A stretch of 40,142 bases of DNA, from NCBI GenBank assembly GCA_000154345.1, contig DS480336.1, forward strand, positions 1 through 40,142, written 5' to 3'. The number at the start of each line of letters is the position of its first letter. Within the stretch, counting starts at the first letter, position 1. This stretch comes from [Clostridium] leptum DSM 753. GTDB taxonomy: Bacteria; Bacillota; Clostridia; Oscillospirales; Acutalibacteraceae. A model generated the notes under the pieces. That model had not been told where the DNA came from and ran no database searches. It saw nothing but the letters and a program-made list of their open reading frames with translations. Made by a program: the position numbers and the translations under genes. Below, in pieces: positions 8,617 to 16,906 of the stretch.

Positions 8617-11132
8617 GCTGCCTCCTGGTCGTGCTCGGGCGGGTTGGAGCTGGCGGCTTCGCGGTGGGGACCGTAGGCAGGTCTCAAGAGCCGAATCTCA
8701 CCGACGTTGCCGTGTTGGTCGGCGTACAGGCCACAACCGGGGCCTCCGGGGTTGAGGGCAATCTTGACCAGGTCAGCGAACTCCTCAGGGGACGTTTTAG
8801 GGTCCACGCCCAGGAACTCGACACCTTTCTGGGCGAGGTTGATGTTGTCGCACAGCAACACGATGCGATGCTGAATGAGGTTACGGACGGTCTCGTTGGG
8901 GTAATCGGCCTCGGGGTCGTGGGAGCCAGTAATGAGCCAGGCGTTGGCTCGGCGGGACTCACGCACGTACTCGTCGATGGCGTGGGAGGCCTCCGGCGAG
9001 GACGACATATGGTGGAACTCGTCAACGATGAAAGCGGCGTCGCGGGCCCGGTCGCTAAAGCACACCAGGCGAGCCAGACGAGCAATGAGCGCGTAGAGAG
9101 CCCGGCCAAACACCTTGTGCGGGGGCAGCTGCCGAAACAAATGTTCTGACAGCATCTCCTCGGCGTTAGGAAGAGCGATGCCACAAGTGCCAATGATGAG
9201 GATGTCGGCGCTCAGGTCGGCGGGAGGAAGGTCCGGGTCAAAGATGGCCGAAGCTAGGGAGGCCGAGTTCTCGATGTCAGCGAACACGGCAATCCTGTCA
9301 GCGATCGCGGTGGCCTCGGGAAGGTCGCACTCCTCGGCCAGGTGGCGGGCCAAACGCCCACACGAGGTGATCTGGTGGTCACGCATGTAGGCCGGTTTGA
9401 GGACCTTGGCCAGCGTGGTCCCGGCCACACCGATGGTCTCCAAGTTAAGCAAGGTCAGCAAGAACGACTGGGCGACCTGCCCGGCCATCTCCGGGGGAAG
9501 GATGCGCAGCGGGTCCAGCGACAGCTTGGGGTGGGCCGTGTCGACGATCTGGCGTCTAACCCCGTCGATAGAGTTGACAAAGGTTACCCACTCCCGCTCA
9601 TCGGAGTTGTCGGTGGCAATAATGCGCCCGCCCCGGGCCGCGATGGCTGCGCACAGCCGCTTCTCGGCCATCGTCTTGCCCGCGCCCATCTTGCCGATGA
9701 ACGCCACCGTGTTGCCTTTCTGATCCTGAGTGTCGGCATGCAAATCGAGGTAGGCCAGCGACTGCAACGGGGAGCCTGTGACCACAGCCAACGGGATGCC
9801 GGTGGTACGGCCCAACCGGTACTCGACCACCGGGATAGATGCGGCGAACGCGGAGGCGTGAGTCAGCTGACGGTAGGCGTTAAGCGAGGAGGAGAACCGG
9901 CCACCGGGCCGGGCAGCCCACAGCAAGTCCTCCTGACGGCCCACGGGACGCACCCACGTGAAGTCACCGAACACCGGATCATTGACGAACGCTCCTGCCA
10001 GCTCCTCGGTGGTCTCAAAGTCAGGAGACGAGACAGTGACGGTGATAAGAGCCTGGATCTCGACCTCACGCTCATCGGCGGCCAGCTCGGCGTTGTAGTC
10101 GACGAGCACCTGAGCGGAATGCTCGATAGACATGAGGGTCGAAGCCTGGGTCATCTCACCGCCCTCAACGTTGTCGAGCTGGTCGACGGTTTGGCGGATG
10201 GCCCGCTGATTTTTCTGCATCGCAGCGTGACGGGTCCGGGCCACTCCCCGGATCGCCACGTCGACCGGCACGCCAGTGTCGTCGATACGGCCCAGGAACT
10301 CGTAGGCAGGCCACGTCATCGTGCGGGGCACCTTGCCCAGCACGATGTGGGACTGGTAGACGGTCTCGCCGGTGTCGGCACCGATTTTGAGGACGCGACG
10401 ATTCCACGCCTGAGCCGTCCGGGACATGTGGGAGACTCGCTTGTCATCCTCGCTGGCCAGCAGGTCGGAGGTCGCGGCCTCATCGATGACCAACTCCCCC
10501 AGCGCGGCACGTCCAACCTCATCCATGAGGGCGATTCCCTCGCCAGGGGCATCATCACGCAACCGGGTCGGGTGGCCTGACAGGTGCTGCCGAAGCCAGA
10601 TCTGTTCATCAACGGTGACCGGGCGGGGCTGGAACGCTGCCGGCAGTTTCGCACCGAATTCCTTAGCCTGACGGAGGGCCCACTCCCGTGCGACACGGCC
10701 AGGAGCGGTGGTCATGAGTCCGGCGGCTTCGGTGATTTTGTTGAGGGCGGCGGTCCAGGCGGTGTGGGTGCGTATTTTCTGGTCTTGGTTGAGTTTGATC
10801 GATAGGAACCACACGCGCCGGCCTAGGGATTCGGTTTCAGGCTGGTCGAGGGTGGCGTCGATTTCGTCGGCCCACACGGGGTGTTCGCTCAGGTCGAGGC
10901 CGGCGGCCATGGCGTCGACGATTTCTGCGGGGTCGGTCCAGGTGAGGGCTCCGTTGAGGCAGAACTCGTGGCGGGCGAGGTGGCGGAATAGGTCGCGGTG
11001 AGCTGCGGCGACGGTGAGGGAGGCGTTCTCGGTGACGGGTCGCTGGAGGGGAGTGAGTCGCCAAGTGGCCCAGATGTCGCCGGTGGAGGTCCAGACGAGG
11101 TTGTCGAAGAGGAACCGTTCGGGGATGGACAT
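8613..11132 (-). CDS. VirB4-like conjugation ATPase
   Basis: A protein of about 839 residues with Walker A GKMGAGKT near residue 480 and Walker B AAFIVDEFHHM near 704, followed by LITGSHDPE, as in the VirB4/TraE ATPases that energise assembly of the type IV secretion channel. The long N-terminal half corresponds to the VirB4 N-terminal domain. Two ATGs are adjacent; AAGGAG is five bases from the second (11132) and only two from the first (11135), so I prefer 11132. It lies between TcpE/VirB3-like and VirB6-like genes, the order usual for these operons. Confidence 0.88.
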   Translation of the reverse strand: MSIPERFLFDNLVWTSTGDIWATWRLTPLQRPVTENASLTVAAAHRDLFRHLARHEFCLNGALTWTDPAEIVDAMAAGLDLSEHPVWADEIDATLDQPETESLGRRVWFLSIKLNQDQKIRTHTAWTAALNKITEAAGLMTTAPGRVAREWALRQAKEFGAKLPAAFQPRPVTVDEQIWLRQHLSGHPTRLRDDAPGEGIALMDEVGRAALGELVIDEAATSDLLASEDDKRVSHMSRTAQAWNRRVLKIGADTGETVYQSHIVLGKVPRTMTWPAYEFLGRIDDTGVPVDVAIRGVARTRHAAMQKNQRAIRQTVDQLDNVEGGEMTQASTLMSIEHSAQVLVDYNAELAADEREVEIQALITVTVSSPDFETTEELAGAFVNDPVFGDFTWVRPVGRQEDLLWAARPGGRFSSSLNAYRQLTHASAFAASIPVVEYRLGRTTGIPLAVVTGSPLQSLAYLDLHADTQDQKGNTVAFIGKMGAGKTMAEKRLCAAIAARGGRIIATDNSDEREWVTFVNSIDGVRRQIVDTAHPKLSLDPLRILPPEMAGQVAQSFLLTLLNLETIGVAGTTLAKVLKPAYMRDHQITSCGRLARHLAEECDLPEATAIADRIAVFADIENSASLASAIFDPDLPPADLSADILIIGTCGIALPNAEEMLSEHLFRQLPPHKVFGRALYALIARLARLVCFSDRARDAAFIVDEFHHMSSSPEASHAIDEYVRESRRANAWLITGSHDPEADYPNETVRNLIQHRIVLLCDNINLAQKGVEFLGVDPKTSPEEFADLVKIALNPGGPGCGLYADQHGNVGEIRLLRPAYGPHREAASSNPPEHDQEAA

Positions 11133-11773
11133 CATGACTCCTTTTCGGCGGCGGCGAGGAAGGCTTCCAGGCCGCTGCGGCGTACAGCGTTCCCGGTAGG
11201 GTGCAGGGGTTTTCTGGGGGTGGGTTCAGATTTCGGGTCTGGGAGGGGTTTGGGCTCGTAGGTGGTGTCGATGTCTTCGGCGAGGACGTGGTCGAGCAGG
11301 CAGGTGGCCGGGGTGTCGGTAGTCTCGTCCAGCTCGTCGATCATCTCGTCGAGGAGGTTGGGGGTGGTGGATGCGGCCCACACAGGTGGGATAGCCGGTG
11401 CGGGTCGAGGCGGTGTGGGGAGGCGGAGTTTGGTTTGGCCCCAGAGGGGTGTGTGGGTCATGCCGGCGGGAGTGGTGGCGGCGTGAGTGGTCACGCGCCA
11501 CCAGCCCGCCAGCCATGCCAGAGGTGACCAGGTCCAGTCGATGCGGCCGATGATGAACTGGGCGAGCCATCCGGCGGCCAGCGCGAAGATGAAACCGCGG
11601 ATGGTCATGCCCCCGTCGATAATTTTGAAGCCCATCATCGCGGCAGGAACTACGCCGCCGACAGCGAGCACCTGATAGATCGTGTAAGGCCCGCCGGGGA
11701 TCTTTCGACCCGAAGAGTCCTTGCCGATGATGCGGGGCTGCTGGCGGGCTTCGGTGTGCCACTGGATGTCCAT
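11132..11773 (-). CDS. TcpE/PrgI-like membrane protein (VirB3 position)
   Basis: A 213-residue protein with two closely spaced membrane segments at about residues 32-50 and 56-75, followed by a WSPLAWLAGWW amphipathic stretch and a long Pro- and acid-rich cytosolic tail. In Gram-positive transfer operons a short two-helix protein placed just before VirB4 is the VirB3 equivalent (PrgI, TcpE). The tail is longer than in typical members. Its stop overlaps the VirB4 start. The ATG at 11773 is preceded by GGAAG at six bases. Confidence 0.65.
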   Translation of the reverse strand: MDIQWHTEARQQPRIIGKDSSGRKIPGGPYTIYQVLAVGGVVPAAMMGFKIIDGGMTIRGFIFALAAGWLAQFIIGRIDWTWSPLAWLAGWWRVTTHAATTPAGMTHTPLWGQTKLRLPTPPRPAPAIPPVWAASTTPNLLDEMIDELDETTDTPATCLLDHVLAEDIDTTYEPKPLPDPKSEPTPRKPLHPTGNAVRRSGLEAFLAAAEKES

Positions 11774-11796
11774 GACTTGCTTCCGGGTTCTCGGCT

Positions 11797-11847
11797 CTAC
11801 CGGGCGGGAGCCTCAATAGCGGCCTTTGTGTGCTGGGGAATGTCCAT
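11797..11847 (-). CDS. Possible 16-residue peptide between transfer genes
   Basis: A short frame, MDIPQHTKAAIEAPAR, begins one base after the VirB2-like stop and has AAGGG five bases upstream. Its first codons resemble those of the next gene (MDIQWHT). It may be a small coupling peptide or a relic of a start-site duplication; being so short, it could also be chance. Confidence 0.3.
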   Translation of the reverse strand: MDIPQHTKAAIEAPAR

Positions 11848-11848
11848 G

Positions 11849-12115
11849 TCAGCCCTTGCCCAGTCCCTGCATCATCTGTCCGAAGAATTGGATGGCGTTG
11901 CCTTGGATGAGCCAGTACGCCATGCCACAGACGAACAGCATGGAGACGATTTTCGCGAGGCTCATGCCGTGTCGGAAGATGTTGAACGCGGCGAGGGCCA
12001 TGACTGCGAGCATGGCGACGGCTCGCACTGCGGAGTTTCCTTCACCTGCCTTAGTTGTGGTCCATTCGAAGAGGTTCTGCGATTCCAGTGGCAGAAGGAG
12101 AAATTGATCGAGCAT
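11849..12115 (-). CDS. Small membrane protein, VirB2-like pilin candidate
   Basis: An 88-residue protein with two hydrophobic helices, about residues 28-44 (VRAVAMLAVMALAAF) and 53-70 (IVSMLFVCGMAYWLI), separated by a short basic loop (NIFRHGMSLAK). The C-terminus is Gly-rich. Size and topology match VirB2-like subunits of Gram-positive transfer systems, and it lies between the VirB8-like and VirB3-like genes. The ATG at 12115 follows AAAGGAAAAG; the longer upstream frame would overlap the TcpC-like gene and its residues are not protein-like. Confidence 0.6.
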   Translation of the reverse strand: MLDQFLLLPLESQNLFEWTTTKAGEGNSAVRAVAMLAVMALAAFNIFRHGMSLAKIVSMLFVCGMAYWLIQGNAIQFFGQMMQGLGKG

Positions 12116-12131
12116 TAGGATTCTTTTCCTT

Positions 12132-13142
12132 TCAGGAGGCCGACCGGGATGGGCCCGGTGTTGACGGGCTGGACGACACGGGGGTGCCGGCCAGGGGCAG
12201 AAGGCGTGACGGCTGGTCGAGGGCGGCGACCTCCCATCGGCCTGCACGGCTGACAAGGGTCAGGCCGTACTGGCTGGTCCGGGTGGTGGATTCGTCGCCG
12301 GTGGGCTGGCATGTCACGGTCACCGTGACGGTAATCTTCTGCCGGTCTGAGGGGGTGGGGACCTCGTCAGGTCCCACCACATGAGTGGTTTTCACTGATA
12401 CGCATGGGGCTGGGTCAACCGCGGTGAAAGCGGTCCCTGGGCTGCTCCATCTCGACAGGTCGGTATTCCCGGTCAGCATGGCGGTTAGGAAGCCTGAAGA
12501 GGTTTGGGCGGCCGGGTCGGCGGTGCGAAGCTCCGAGGTGTCTAGGGTGGGGGCCGAGGCCGGTGCAGGCATGGGGATCTGTCCAGGTAGACGCAAGGCG
12601 ATGGCCTTGCCGTTGGAATCGACGTGGACCGGGACTGACCAGGCCTGTCCGGTCCCGGATTGGCCGCCCATGGTGATCACTGTGACCTGCCACAGGCTCG
12701 GATCAGACGGGGAGACGGTAGCGTCATAGGCGGTGACGGTGGTGGGCGCTGGACCAGGTTTGCGGGGCATGCGCGCATCGGTGATCTTGGCCGCCACCAG
12801 GTGCTCCAGATTGTCCAAGTGCCCGGAGTCAGAGGTCAGCAGAAGAGTAGTCACCTCGACCGCGGTGGCTGAGGCGATCTGAGCTGTGCGGCGGTCGTGA
12901 TGGGTGGTGTCAGTGCTGACAGCTGTGGTGGGAGCGGATGCCGGGGCCGCCGAACGGGCCAGGGCAACGGGGCCGCATGCGACTCCGCACAGCACGAGGG
13001 CAAGGAAGCCTTTGGTGGCCATCGATCCGGTGTGGGGCCAGGGACCCACGTTTTCCTGTGCCTGTTTTTTCTTGGCCGACCAACGGCGGGGCTTGGGCTC
13101 AGCGGATGCACTTTCTGAGTTACGTACTCGTCCCAATCGCAT
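12132..13142 (-). CDS. TcpC/VirB8-like conjugation protein
   Basis: A 336-residue protein with a basic cytosolic N-terminus, one membrane segment at about residues 44-64 (GFLALVLCGVACGPVAL), a linker, and two extracellular alpha/beta domains at about 85-200 and 205-320, each ending in a strand pattern such as QVTVITM or RWEVAALDQP. This layout is that of TcpC-type proteins, which carry two NTF2-like domains and serve as the VirB8 scaffold at the membrane. It is the first gene of the core transfer operon. Its ribosome binding site (GGAGG) and ATG are wholly inside the 3' arm of the hairpin at 13140-13188, so translation is probably controlled. Confidence 0.7.
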   Translation of the reverse strand: MRLGRVRNSESASAEPKPRRWSAKKKQAQENVGPWPHTGSMATKGFLALVLCGVACGPVALARSAAPASAPTTAVSTDTTHHDRRTAQIASATAVEVTTLLLTSDSGHLDNLEHLVAAKITDARMPRKPGPAPTTVTAYDATVSPSDPSLWQVTVITMGGQSGTGQAWSVPVHVDSNGKAIALRLPGQIPMPAPASAPTLDTSELRTADPAAQTSSGFLTAMLTGNTDLSRWSSPGTAFTAVDPAPCVSVKTTHVVGPDEVPTPSDRQKITVTVTVTCQPTGDESTTRTSQYGLTLVSRAGRWEVAALDQPSRLLPLAGTPVSSSPSTPGPSRSAS

Positions 13143-13216
13143 CGGTCACCTCCTTCACTGGATGAAGGGACCAAGGAGGTGACCGATGTGCGGTCGAGTT
13201 CGAAAAAAGTTTGAAC
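13140..13216 (-). promoter_or_regulatory. Repeated regulatory element, copy C, with hairpin over the tcpC-like start
   Basis: CATCGGTCACCTCC (13140-13153) and GGAGGTGACCGATG (13175-13188) form a perfect 14-bp stem with a 21-base loop. In the minus-strand transcript the second arm contains GGAGG and the ATG of the tcpC-like gene. The dyad CCTTCA...TGAAGG (13152-13168) overlaps the loop and one arm, so the two structures exclude each other, as in a two-state switch. CCGATGTGCGG lies at 13183-13193, and an imperfect A/T-rich dyad around GTTTGAAC at about 13204-13222. Confidence 0.75.
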
Positions 13217-13274
13217 TCTTTTGTGGGAGACGGCGGAAAGCATCCGAAACAGCCTCACCGTCGTCCTGGATGTC

Positions 13275-14288
13275 TCATGCTTTGATGACGATGCGGGGGT
13301 TCTGGGCCGGGTCGAGCCACCGCAAAGTCGCGTCAAGCTCGGAATGGGAATTAACCGCCACACAACCACCGGTGTAACGGGTCGCGTAATGCAAGAAAAT
13401 ACCCGCACCCGAACCCGCACCATGACGAGTCGGAGAAGCATAATTATACGACAGCACCGCAGCCTGTCGATACAACGAACCAGCATAATCAGCCAGACGC
13501 TCATTATCAGACGTCGACAAGTGCGAACAATCCTCACGCCACCGGTTGTAATCACGCTGACTAGGATCCTCAATCCACCACGAACACGGACCAATCGTGC
13601 GGTAGCTCAACTTGGTACCCGGATTACCCACACCAAAAGCCGAAACCACCCCGAAAGTACCGGCCGGGGTAGTCCGAGTACCCTGCCGACGCCGCCCCGA
13701 CGGCACCACACCACCTTGACCGAAAACCGATCCGACCCCCGACGACGAAACCTTGATCCAACCCTTCGCAGACCCCCGCCACTGATACCGAGCCCACGTG
13801 CCACGAGTACCCGACGTCCGATCCGCCACCATCACCTGCTGCGACACATCAGCCGCCACCGACGTACCCGGAGCAAAACGCGACACCCTACCCGACGACA
13901 AGTGCGCAGAAACCGGTTTACGCGACGACGAGTGCGCAGAAACCGGTTTACGAGATGACGAGTGCGCAGGAACCGGCTGAGCTGCCCGTGCATGGCTGAC
14001 ATGCCGGGGATGCGACGATCCTTGCCCGTGCGTCTCATGGCCACGAGACGCCCCAGCCACACTCGTGGCCCTGGACGCCGATGCCGTCGCACGCGACGGA
14101 CTCGCAGACCTCGACGGGCTCACCGAGGCGGCAGGCGAGGGGTAGTGCACCGCCGCCGAGGCGGACACTGACGGTGTGGAGGGAGCTGTCGTGGCAGCGG
14201 GAACCCCGGACTGGTCGTCGTCATGGGTACACCCGGTCGCAGTGACCGCGATCACTGCCACAAGAGCCGGGAAAATTTTACGCATCAT
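13275..14288 (-). CDS. Lipoprotein with L,D-transpeptidase-like (YkuD) domain
   Basis: A 337-residue protein. The N-terminus is a lipoprotein signal (VAVIAVTATGC, lipobox TATGC). A long Ser/Ala/Arg linker with three 10-residue repeats (KPVSAHSSSR type) follows, then a domain at about 165-337 ending in HYATRYTGGCVAV, which has the spacing of the YkuD active site with candidate H300 and C309 although the usual SHGC is TGGC. Such enzymes cross-link peptidoglycan or attach proteins to it. The ATG at 14288 follows AAGGA at seven bases. It lies ten bases behind the sortase gene, so the two wall enzymes and the surface protein form one operon. Confidence 0.72.
   Translation of the reverse strand: MMRKIFPALVAVIAVTATGCTHDDDQSGVPAATTAPSTPSVSASAAVHYPSPAASVSPSRSASPSRATASASRATSVAGASRGHETHGQGSSHPRHVSHARAAQPVPAHSSSRKPVSAHSSSRKPVSAHLSSGRVSRFAPGTSVAADVSQQVMVADRTSGTRGTWARYQWRGSAKGWIKVSSSGVGSVFGQGGVVPSGRRRQGTRTTPAGTFGVVSAFGVGNPGTKLSYRTIGPCSWWIEDPSQRDYNRWREDCSHLSTSDNERLADYAGSLYRQAAVLSYNYASPTRHGAGSGAGIFLHYATRYTGGCVAVNSHSELDATLRWLDPAQNPRIVIKA
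13891..13980. repeat. Three 30-bp tandem repeats in the lipoprotein linker
   Basis: Three consecutive copies of a 30-bp unit containing AGTGCGCAGAAACCGGTTTA (variants in the third) encode the KPVSAHSSSR-type repeats of the L,D-transpeptidase-like lipoprotein. The period is a multiple of three, so copy number can change the length of the wall-spanning linker without breaking the frame. Confidence 0.85.
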
Positions 14289-14298
14289 TGATATGTCC

Positions 14299-14943
14299 TT
14301 ACTTAATTCTGGTTGCGGTCACAATGACATTGCTATCCCACATCCGATGACCGTCGCGGACGGTCTCGTGTCCTCCACAGGTGATGAGGATGACACGGCG
14401 AGGGCCAGACAGAGTGCCCCACGCCCACTGTGGGAGCTTCATTTTGGGGGTCACGGTGATGTCGGTGACGCGGTACCGCTGGACGCGTCCCTGATCGGTC
14501 ACGGCCACTTCGTTGCCGAGATGCACCTCACGGAGCCGGAAAAATACGCCTGGGTCGCCGACGACCCAGACATGGCCTGCAAGCATGGTGGTGCCTGATG
14601 GGGCTGATAGAGGCGCTGACTGGGAGGCCCGCGCCACACCGTGCGCAGGTGGATACCAACTGCCATCGGTGCGCTGGCTCAACCGGCCGGTGATCGGGGC
14701 ATCAATGCCTACTGCCGGGACGATCACCCGTGCCCCGGCCTGATGAGGTGTGGGTGAGGCCACCGGCCCAATTGGGGAGGGATGAGGATTATGGCCGGTC
14801 TGCGGCGCGGGGATCACCAGTGCCCCGTGACTATCCCGGCTCCACCCCTGCGGTGTCCGGCCCGCATCAATGCCATGCCACACCAGCACCGACCCCACTA
14901 CGGCCGTCACCAGGCACGCCACCAACCCGATCACTCGACGCAT
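14299..14943 (-). CDS. Sortase (class D/E-like) for the adjacent surface protein
   Basis: A 214-residue protein with an N-terminal membrane anchor (about 4-22), a linker, and a sortase domain with the expected catalytic residues: H124 in AGHVW, C189 in LITCGG and R200 in DGHRMWDS. Sortases cut a C-terminal sorting signal and attach the protein to the cell wall or to pilin subunits. The gene directly follows the VaFE surface protein, the obvious substrate. I chose the ATG at 14943 because AGGAGGG lies eight bases upstream; GTG at 14946 or 14949 is possible. Longer starts would run through the hairpin at 14962-14995. Confidence 0.88.
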   Translation of the reverse strand: MRRVIGLVACLVTAVVGSVLVWHGIDAGRTPQGWSRDSHGALVIPAPQTGHNPHPSPIGPVASPTPHQAGARVIVPAVGIDAPITGRLSQRTDGSWYPPAHGVARASQSAPLSAPSGTTMLAGHVWVVGDPGVFFRLREVHLGNEVAVTDQGRVQRYRVTDITVTPKMKLPQWAWGTLSGPRRVILITCGGHETVRDGHRMWDSNVIVTATRIK

Positions 14944-14961
14944 CACCACATCCCTCCTAGA

Positions 14962-14995
14962 TGTGTGGGGCCGAGCCATGGCCCGGCCCCACACA
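14962..14995 (-). terminator. 12-bp GC-rich hairpin between surface protein and sortase
   Basis: TGTGTGGGGCCG (14962-14973) and CGGCCCCACACA (14984-14995) are perfectly complementary with a 10-base loop. It lies between the stop of the surface protein (15009) and the sortase start (14943), so it may act as an attenuator or mRNA-stabilising stem that lowers sortase relative to its substrate. No run of T follows, so full termination is unproven. Confidence 0.65.
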
Positions 14996-15008
14996 CGATC
15001 ACCAAGGA

Positions 15009-16811
15009 TCACTCACCATGAGTGTCGTGGCGGCGACCGCCGACAACCATTGCGTACGCGCCACCCGCGAATGCAATCAACGCGACACCCCCGGCGATCC
15101 AGCCCACGACCGGGCCACCAGGCACATCACCGGTTTGCACACCACCAGACGGTGCCGGGGTTGGAGTCGGCGTGGGCTTCGGGGCCACAGCAGCCGGAGT
15201 CGGCGTAGGGGTTGGAGTCGGAGTCGGAGTCGGCGTAGGAGTCGGCTTGGACACCGACACCGTCTGACTGTGATCGTTGATGTCCTGATGGGAACCAACA
15301 ATTTTACCGCCCATCGAGATCGTCTCGAATGCCACCAGGTCCTTCCCGGCATACCCGGTCGGCACCGTGAACACCACCTTGGCCGTGCCGGACTCGGCCT
15401 TCGCAGTGAACTTGGCAGACGCCTTGATCCCGGTCGGCTTACCCGTGGCCCTGTCCATGAGTTCACCGGCAACGACGTAGTCCTTGCCGGGCTCAACATC
15501 CCAGTACCGGGCCACGTCGACAATCGTGCCGCCCTCAGCCGGCAGGACATGATCATTGTCGGCCTTGTCGACCGCATTCGTGGCCACCTTCGGCACCCAT
15601 ACCGTCTGACTGTGATCGTGGATGTCCTTGTGCTCAGCCACGATCTTCGCACCGTCATACAGCGTCTCGAATGCCACCAGTTTGCGACCGGCATACCCGG
15701 TCGGCACCGTGAACACCACCTTGGCCGTGCCGGACTCGGCCTTCGCGGTGAACTTGGCAGACGCCTTGATCCCGGTCGGCTTACCCGTCACCTGATCCAT
15801 CATCTCGCCCACAACCTTGTACGGCTTACCCGGTATCGCATCATGGTAGGCAACCGTGTCGACAATCGTGCCGCCCTTGGCCACCACCATGTGATCGCCA
15901 TCAGCCTTATCCAGCGCCGTGGTCTTCAGGTTGGGGGCCGGGAAGGTCGAGTGGGCCGAGGCCGACAGGCCCATCGTGAGCCCCGACATCAGGATGCGCT
16001 GCGCACCACTCTTGGAGGGAGCCCAGTACCGCAAGGTGGTGGCAGGCACCGACGCCGAGGCGTGCACATTCGGGGCGCTTGACCCGGTTGCGAAATGGGC
16101 CACAGCCGTGCCGTTGGTGCTCGTGGTCACCTTGACGGTCTTGCCGGTGGCCTGGTCGCGCAGCGTGACTGCCACACCGGGGACTCCGCGACCGGTGCGG
16201 GTGCGCACCGACGCCGTGGCCTGCACCGTCGACCCCGGGGTGACCGACTTCGGCACCGACACGCTCAGCCGCCACGCCGATCCGGTGGCATAGCGGCCCG
16301 CCTCGGTGATCATGGACTGAGCGCGCGAGGTGACCCCGGCTTGCTGAGCCCGCTTCCAGCCCAGGGTCGAGGGGTGGAGCTGATAGTCCGATTTGCCCTG
16401 CAAGGCGTAGACGGCGGCATCCACCGCCGACGCCTGCTTATTCGACGTGGTCTGGCCCCACTTGCCCAGCACGTAGGCAATCTGCGAGACGTGCTTCTGA
16501 TCGAGCAGAGCGCCAGTATCGGTGCGCCACTGCGTAGCGGACTTGCCATGGTAGCCACCGCCGGATGACGGCCCCATCCGCTCAGGATCTCCGCAATAGA
16601 ACAGGGAGGTCTTGCCGGTGGCCTGGTCGCGCAGCGTATAGCCGCCGATCCAGTGCGCGCCCACGGTGATCTTCGTCCCGACGAAGTGGGTACGCCCACC
16701 CACAGGTACATACGGATCAGCGTGGGCGATCCCTGGTGTCACCCCCAGTGCGATCGCCCCCATAGCCACCCCAGCTGAAATCACGCCGACACGGTTGCGT
16801 TGCAGCAACAT
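15009..16811 (-). CDS. Sortase-type surface protein with thioester-like domain and VaFE repeats
   Basis: A 600-residue protein: signal peptide (about 1-27, ending GIAHA), a domain at about 28-190 with FYCGDPERMG that resembles surface thioester/TQXA adhesin domains, an Ig-like segment (about 190-260), two VaFE repeats (about 320-545, each with KLVAFET or DLVAFET and DHSQTV), a Pro-Thr wall-spanning run, and a sorting region VQTGDVPGG, hydrophobic helix and RRHDTHGE tail. VQTGD replaces canonical LPXTG. VaFE domains occur in Gram-positive surface adhesins and pilins. The second ATG (16811) has AAAGAGG six bases upstream and best fits the signal peptide. Adhesion during mating is an inference. 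Confidence 0.82.
   Translation of the reverse strand: MLLQRNRVGVISAGVAMGAIALGVTPGIAHADPYVPVGGRTHFVGTKITVGAHWIGGYTLRDQATGKTSLFYCGDPERMGPSSGGGYHGKSATQWRTDTGALLDQKHVSQIAYVLGKWGQTTSNKQASAVDAAVYALQGKSDYQLHPSTLGWKRAQQAGVTSRAQSMITEAGRYATGSAWRLSVSVPKSVTPGSTVQATASVRTRTGRGVPGVAVTLRDQATGKTVKVTTSTNGTAVAHFATGSSAPNVHASASVPATTLRYWAPSKSGAQRILMSGLTMGLSASAHSTFPAPNLKTTALDKADGDHMVVAKGGTIVDTVAYHDAIPGKPYKVVGEMMDQVTGKPTGIKASAKFTAKAESGTAKVVFTVPTGYAGRKLVAFETLYDGAKIVAEHKDIHDHSQTVWVPKVATNAVDKADNDHVLPAEGGTIVDVARYWDVEPGKDYVVAGELMDRATGKPTGIKASAKFTAKAESGTAKVVFTVPTGYAGKDLVAFETISMGGKIVGSHQDINDHSQTVSVSKPTPTPTPTPTPTPTPTPAAVAPKPTPTPTPAPSGGVQTGDVPGGPVVGWIAGGVALIAFAGGAYAMVVGGRRHDTHGE
15348..15446. repeat. 99-bp direct repeat within VaFE coding region, copy 1
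   Basis: This segment is almost identical, with one difference seen by eye, to 15690-15788. It encodes the shared stretch from TGKPTGIKASAKFTA to PTGYAG in the two VaFE repeats. Such identity at the DNA level means a recent duplication or gene conversion within the surface protein gene. Confidence 0.85.
15690..15788. repeat. 99-bp direct repeat within VaFE coding region, copy 2
   Basis: The partner of 15348-15446, with the flanking parts of the two VaFE repeats more diverged. Recombination between the copies would change the number of VaFE domains in frame. Confidence 0.85.
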
Positions 16812-16906
16812 ATGCATCCTCTTTCTTTGTTTCGGTGGGCCCTGCACAGTGCTAAGGCAAGGAGTGGTGGCCACGATCCGGTGGTGTGTGCTCGTCCCAA
16901 CCGCAT
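16781..16906 (-). CDS. Possible 41-codon leader ORF overlapping the surface protein start
   Basis: The ATG at 16906 has GGAGG five bases upstream and starts MRLGRAHTTG; the first five codons copy those of the tcpC-like gene (MRLGRV). The frame ends at 16781, about 30 bases inside the surface protein gene, so ribosomes could be handed over or could interfere. It looks like a leader created when the element with the tcpC start was duplicated. A translational role is possible but unproven. Confidence 0.4.
   Translation of the reverse strand: MRLGRAHTTGSWPPLLALALCRAHRNKERGCICCCNATVSA

Noticed and set aside
7804..8676. A 290-codon plus-strand frame
   Set aside because: Antisense to the VirB6-like gene and extremely Arg/His-rich; no domain.
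9342..10580. A 412-codon open frame on the plus strand
   Set aside because: Antisense to the VirB4-like gene, with His/Arg/Gly-rich composition typical of a shadow in GC-rich DNA; the minus strand has clear Walker motifs.
12851..13594. A 247-codon minus-strand frame spanning the tcpC-like start
   Set aside because: Runs through the regulatory element and two real genes in another frame; low-complexity Val/Arg sequence.
15180..15250. Repeated GTCGGAGTCGG/GGCGTAGGAGTCGG units, considered as a repeat array or CRISPR
   Set aside because: They encode the Pro-Thr wall-spanning run of the surface protein; no spacers and no cas genes.
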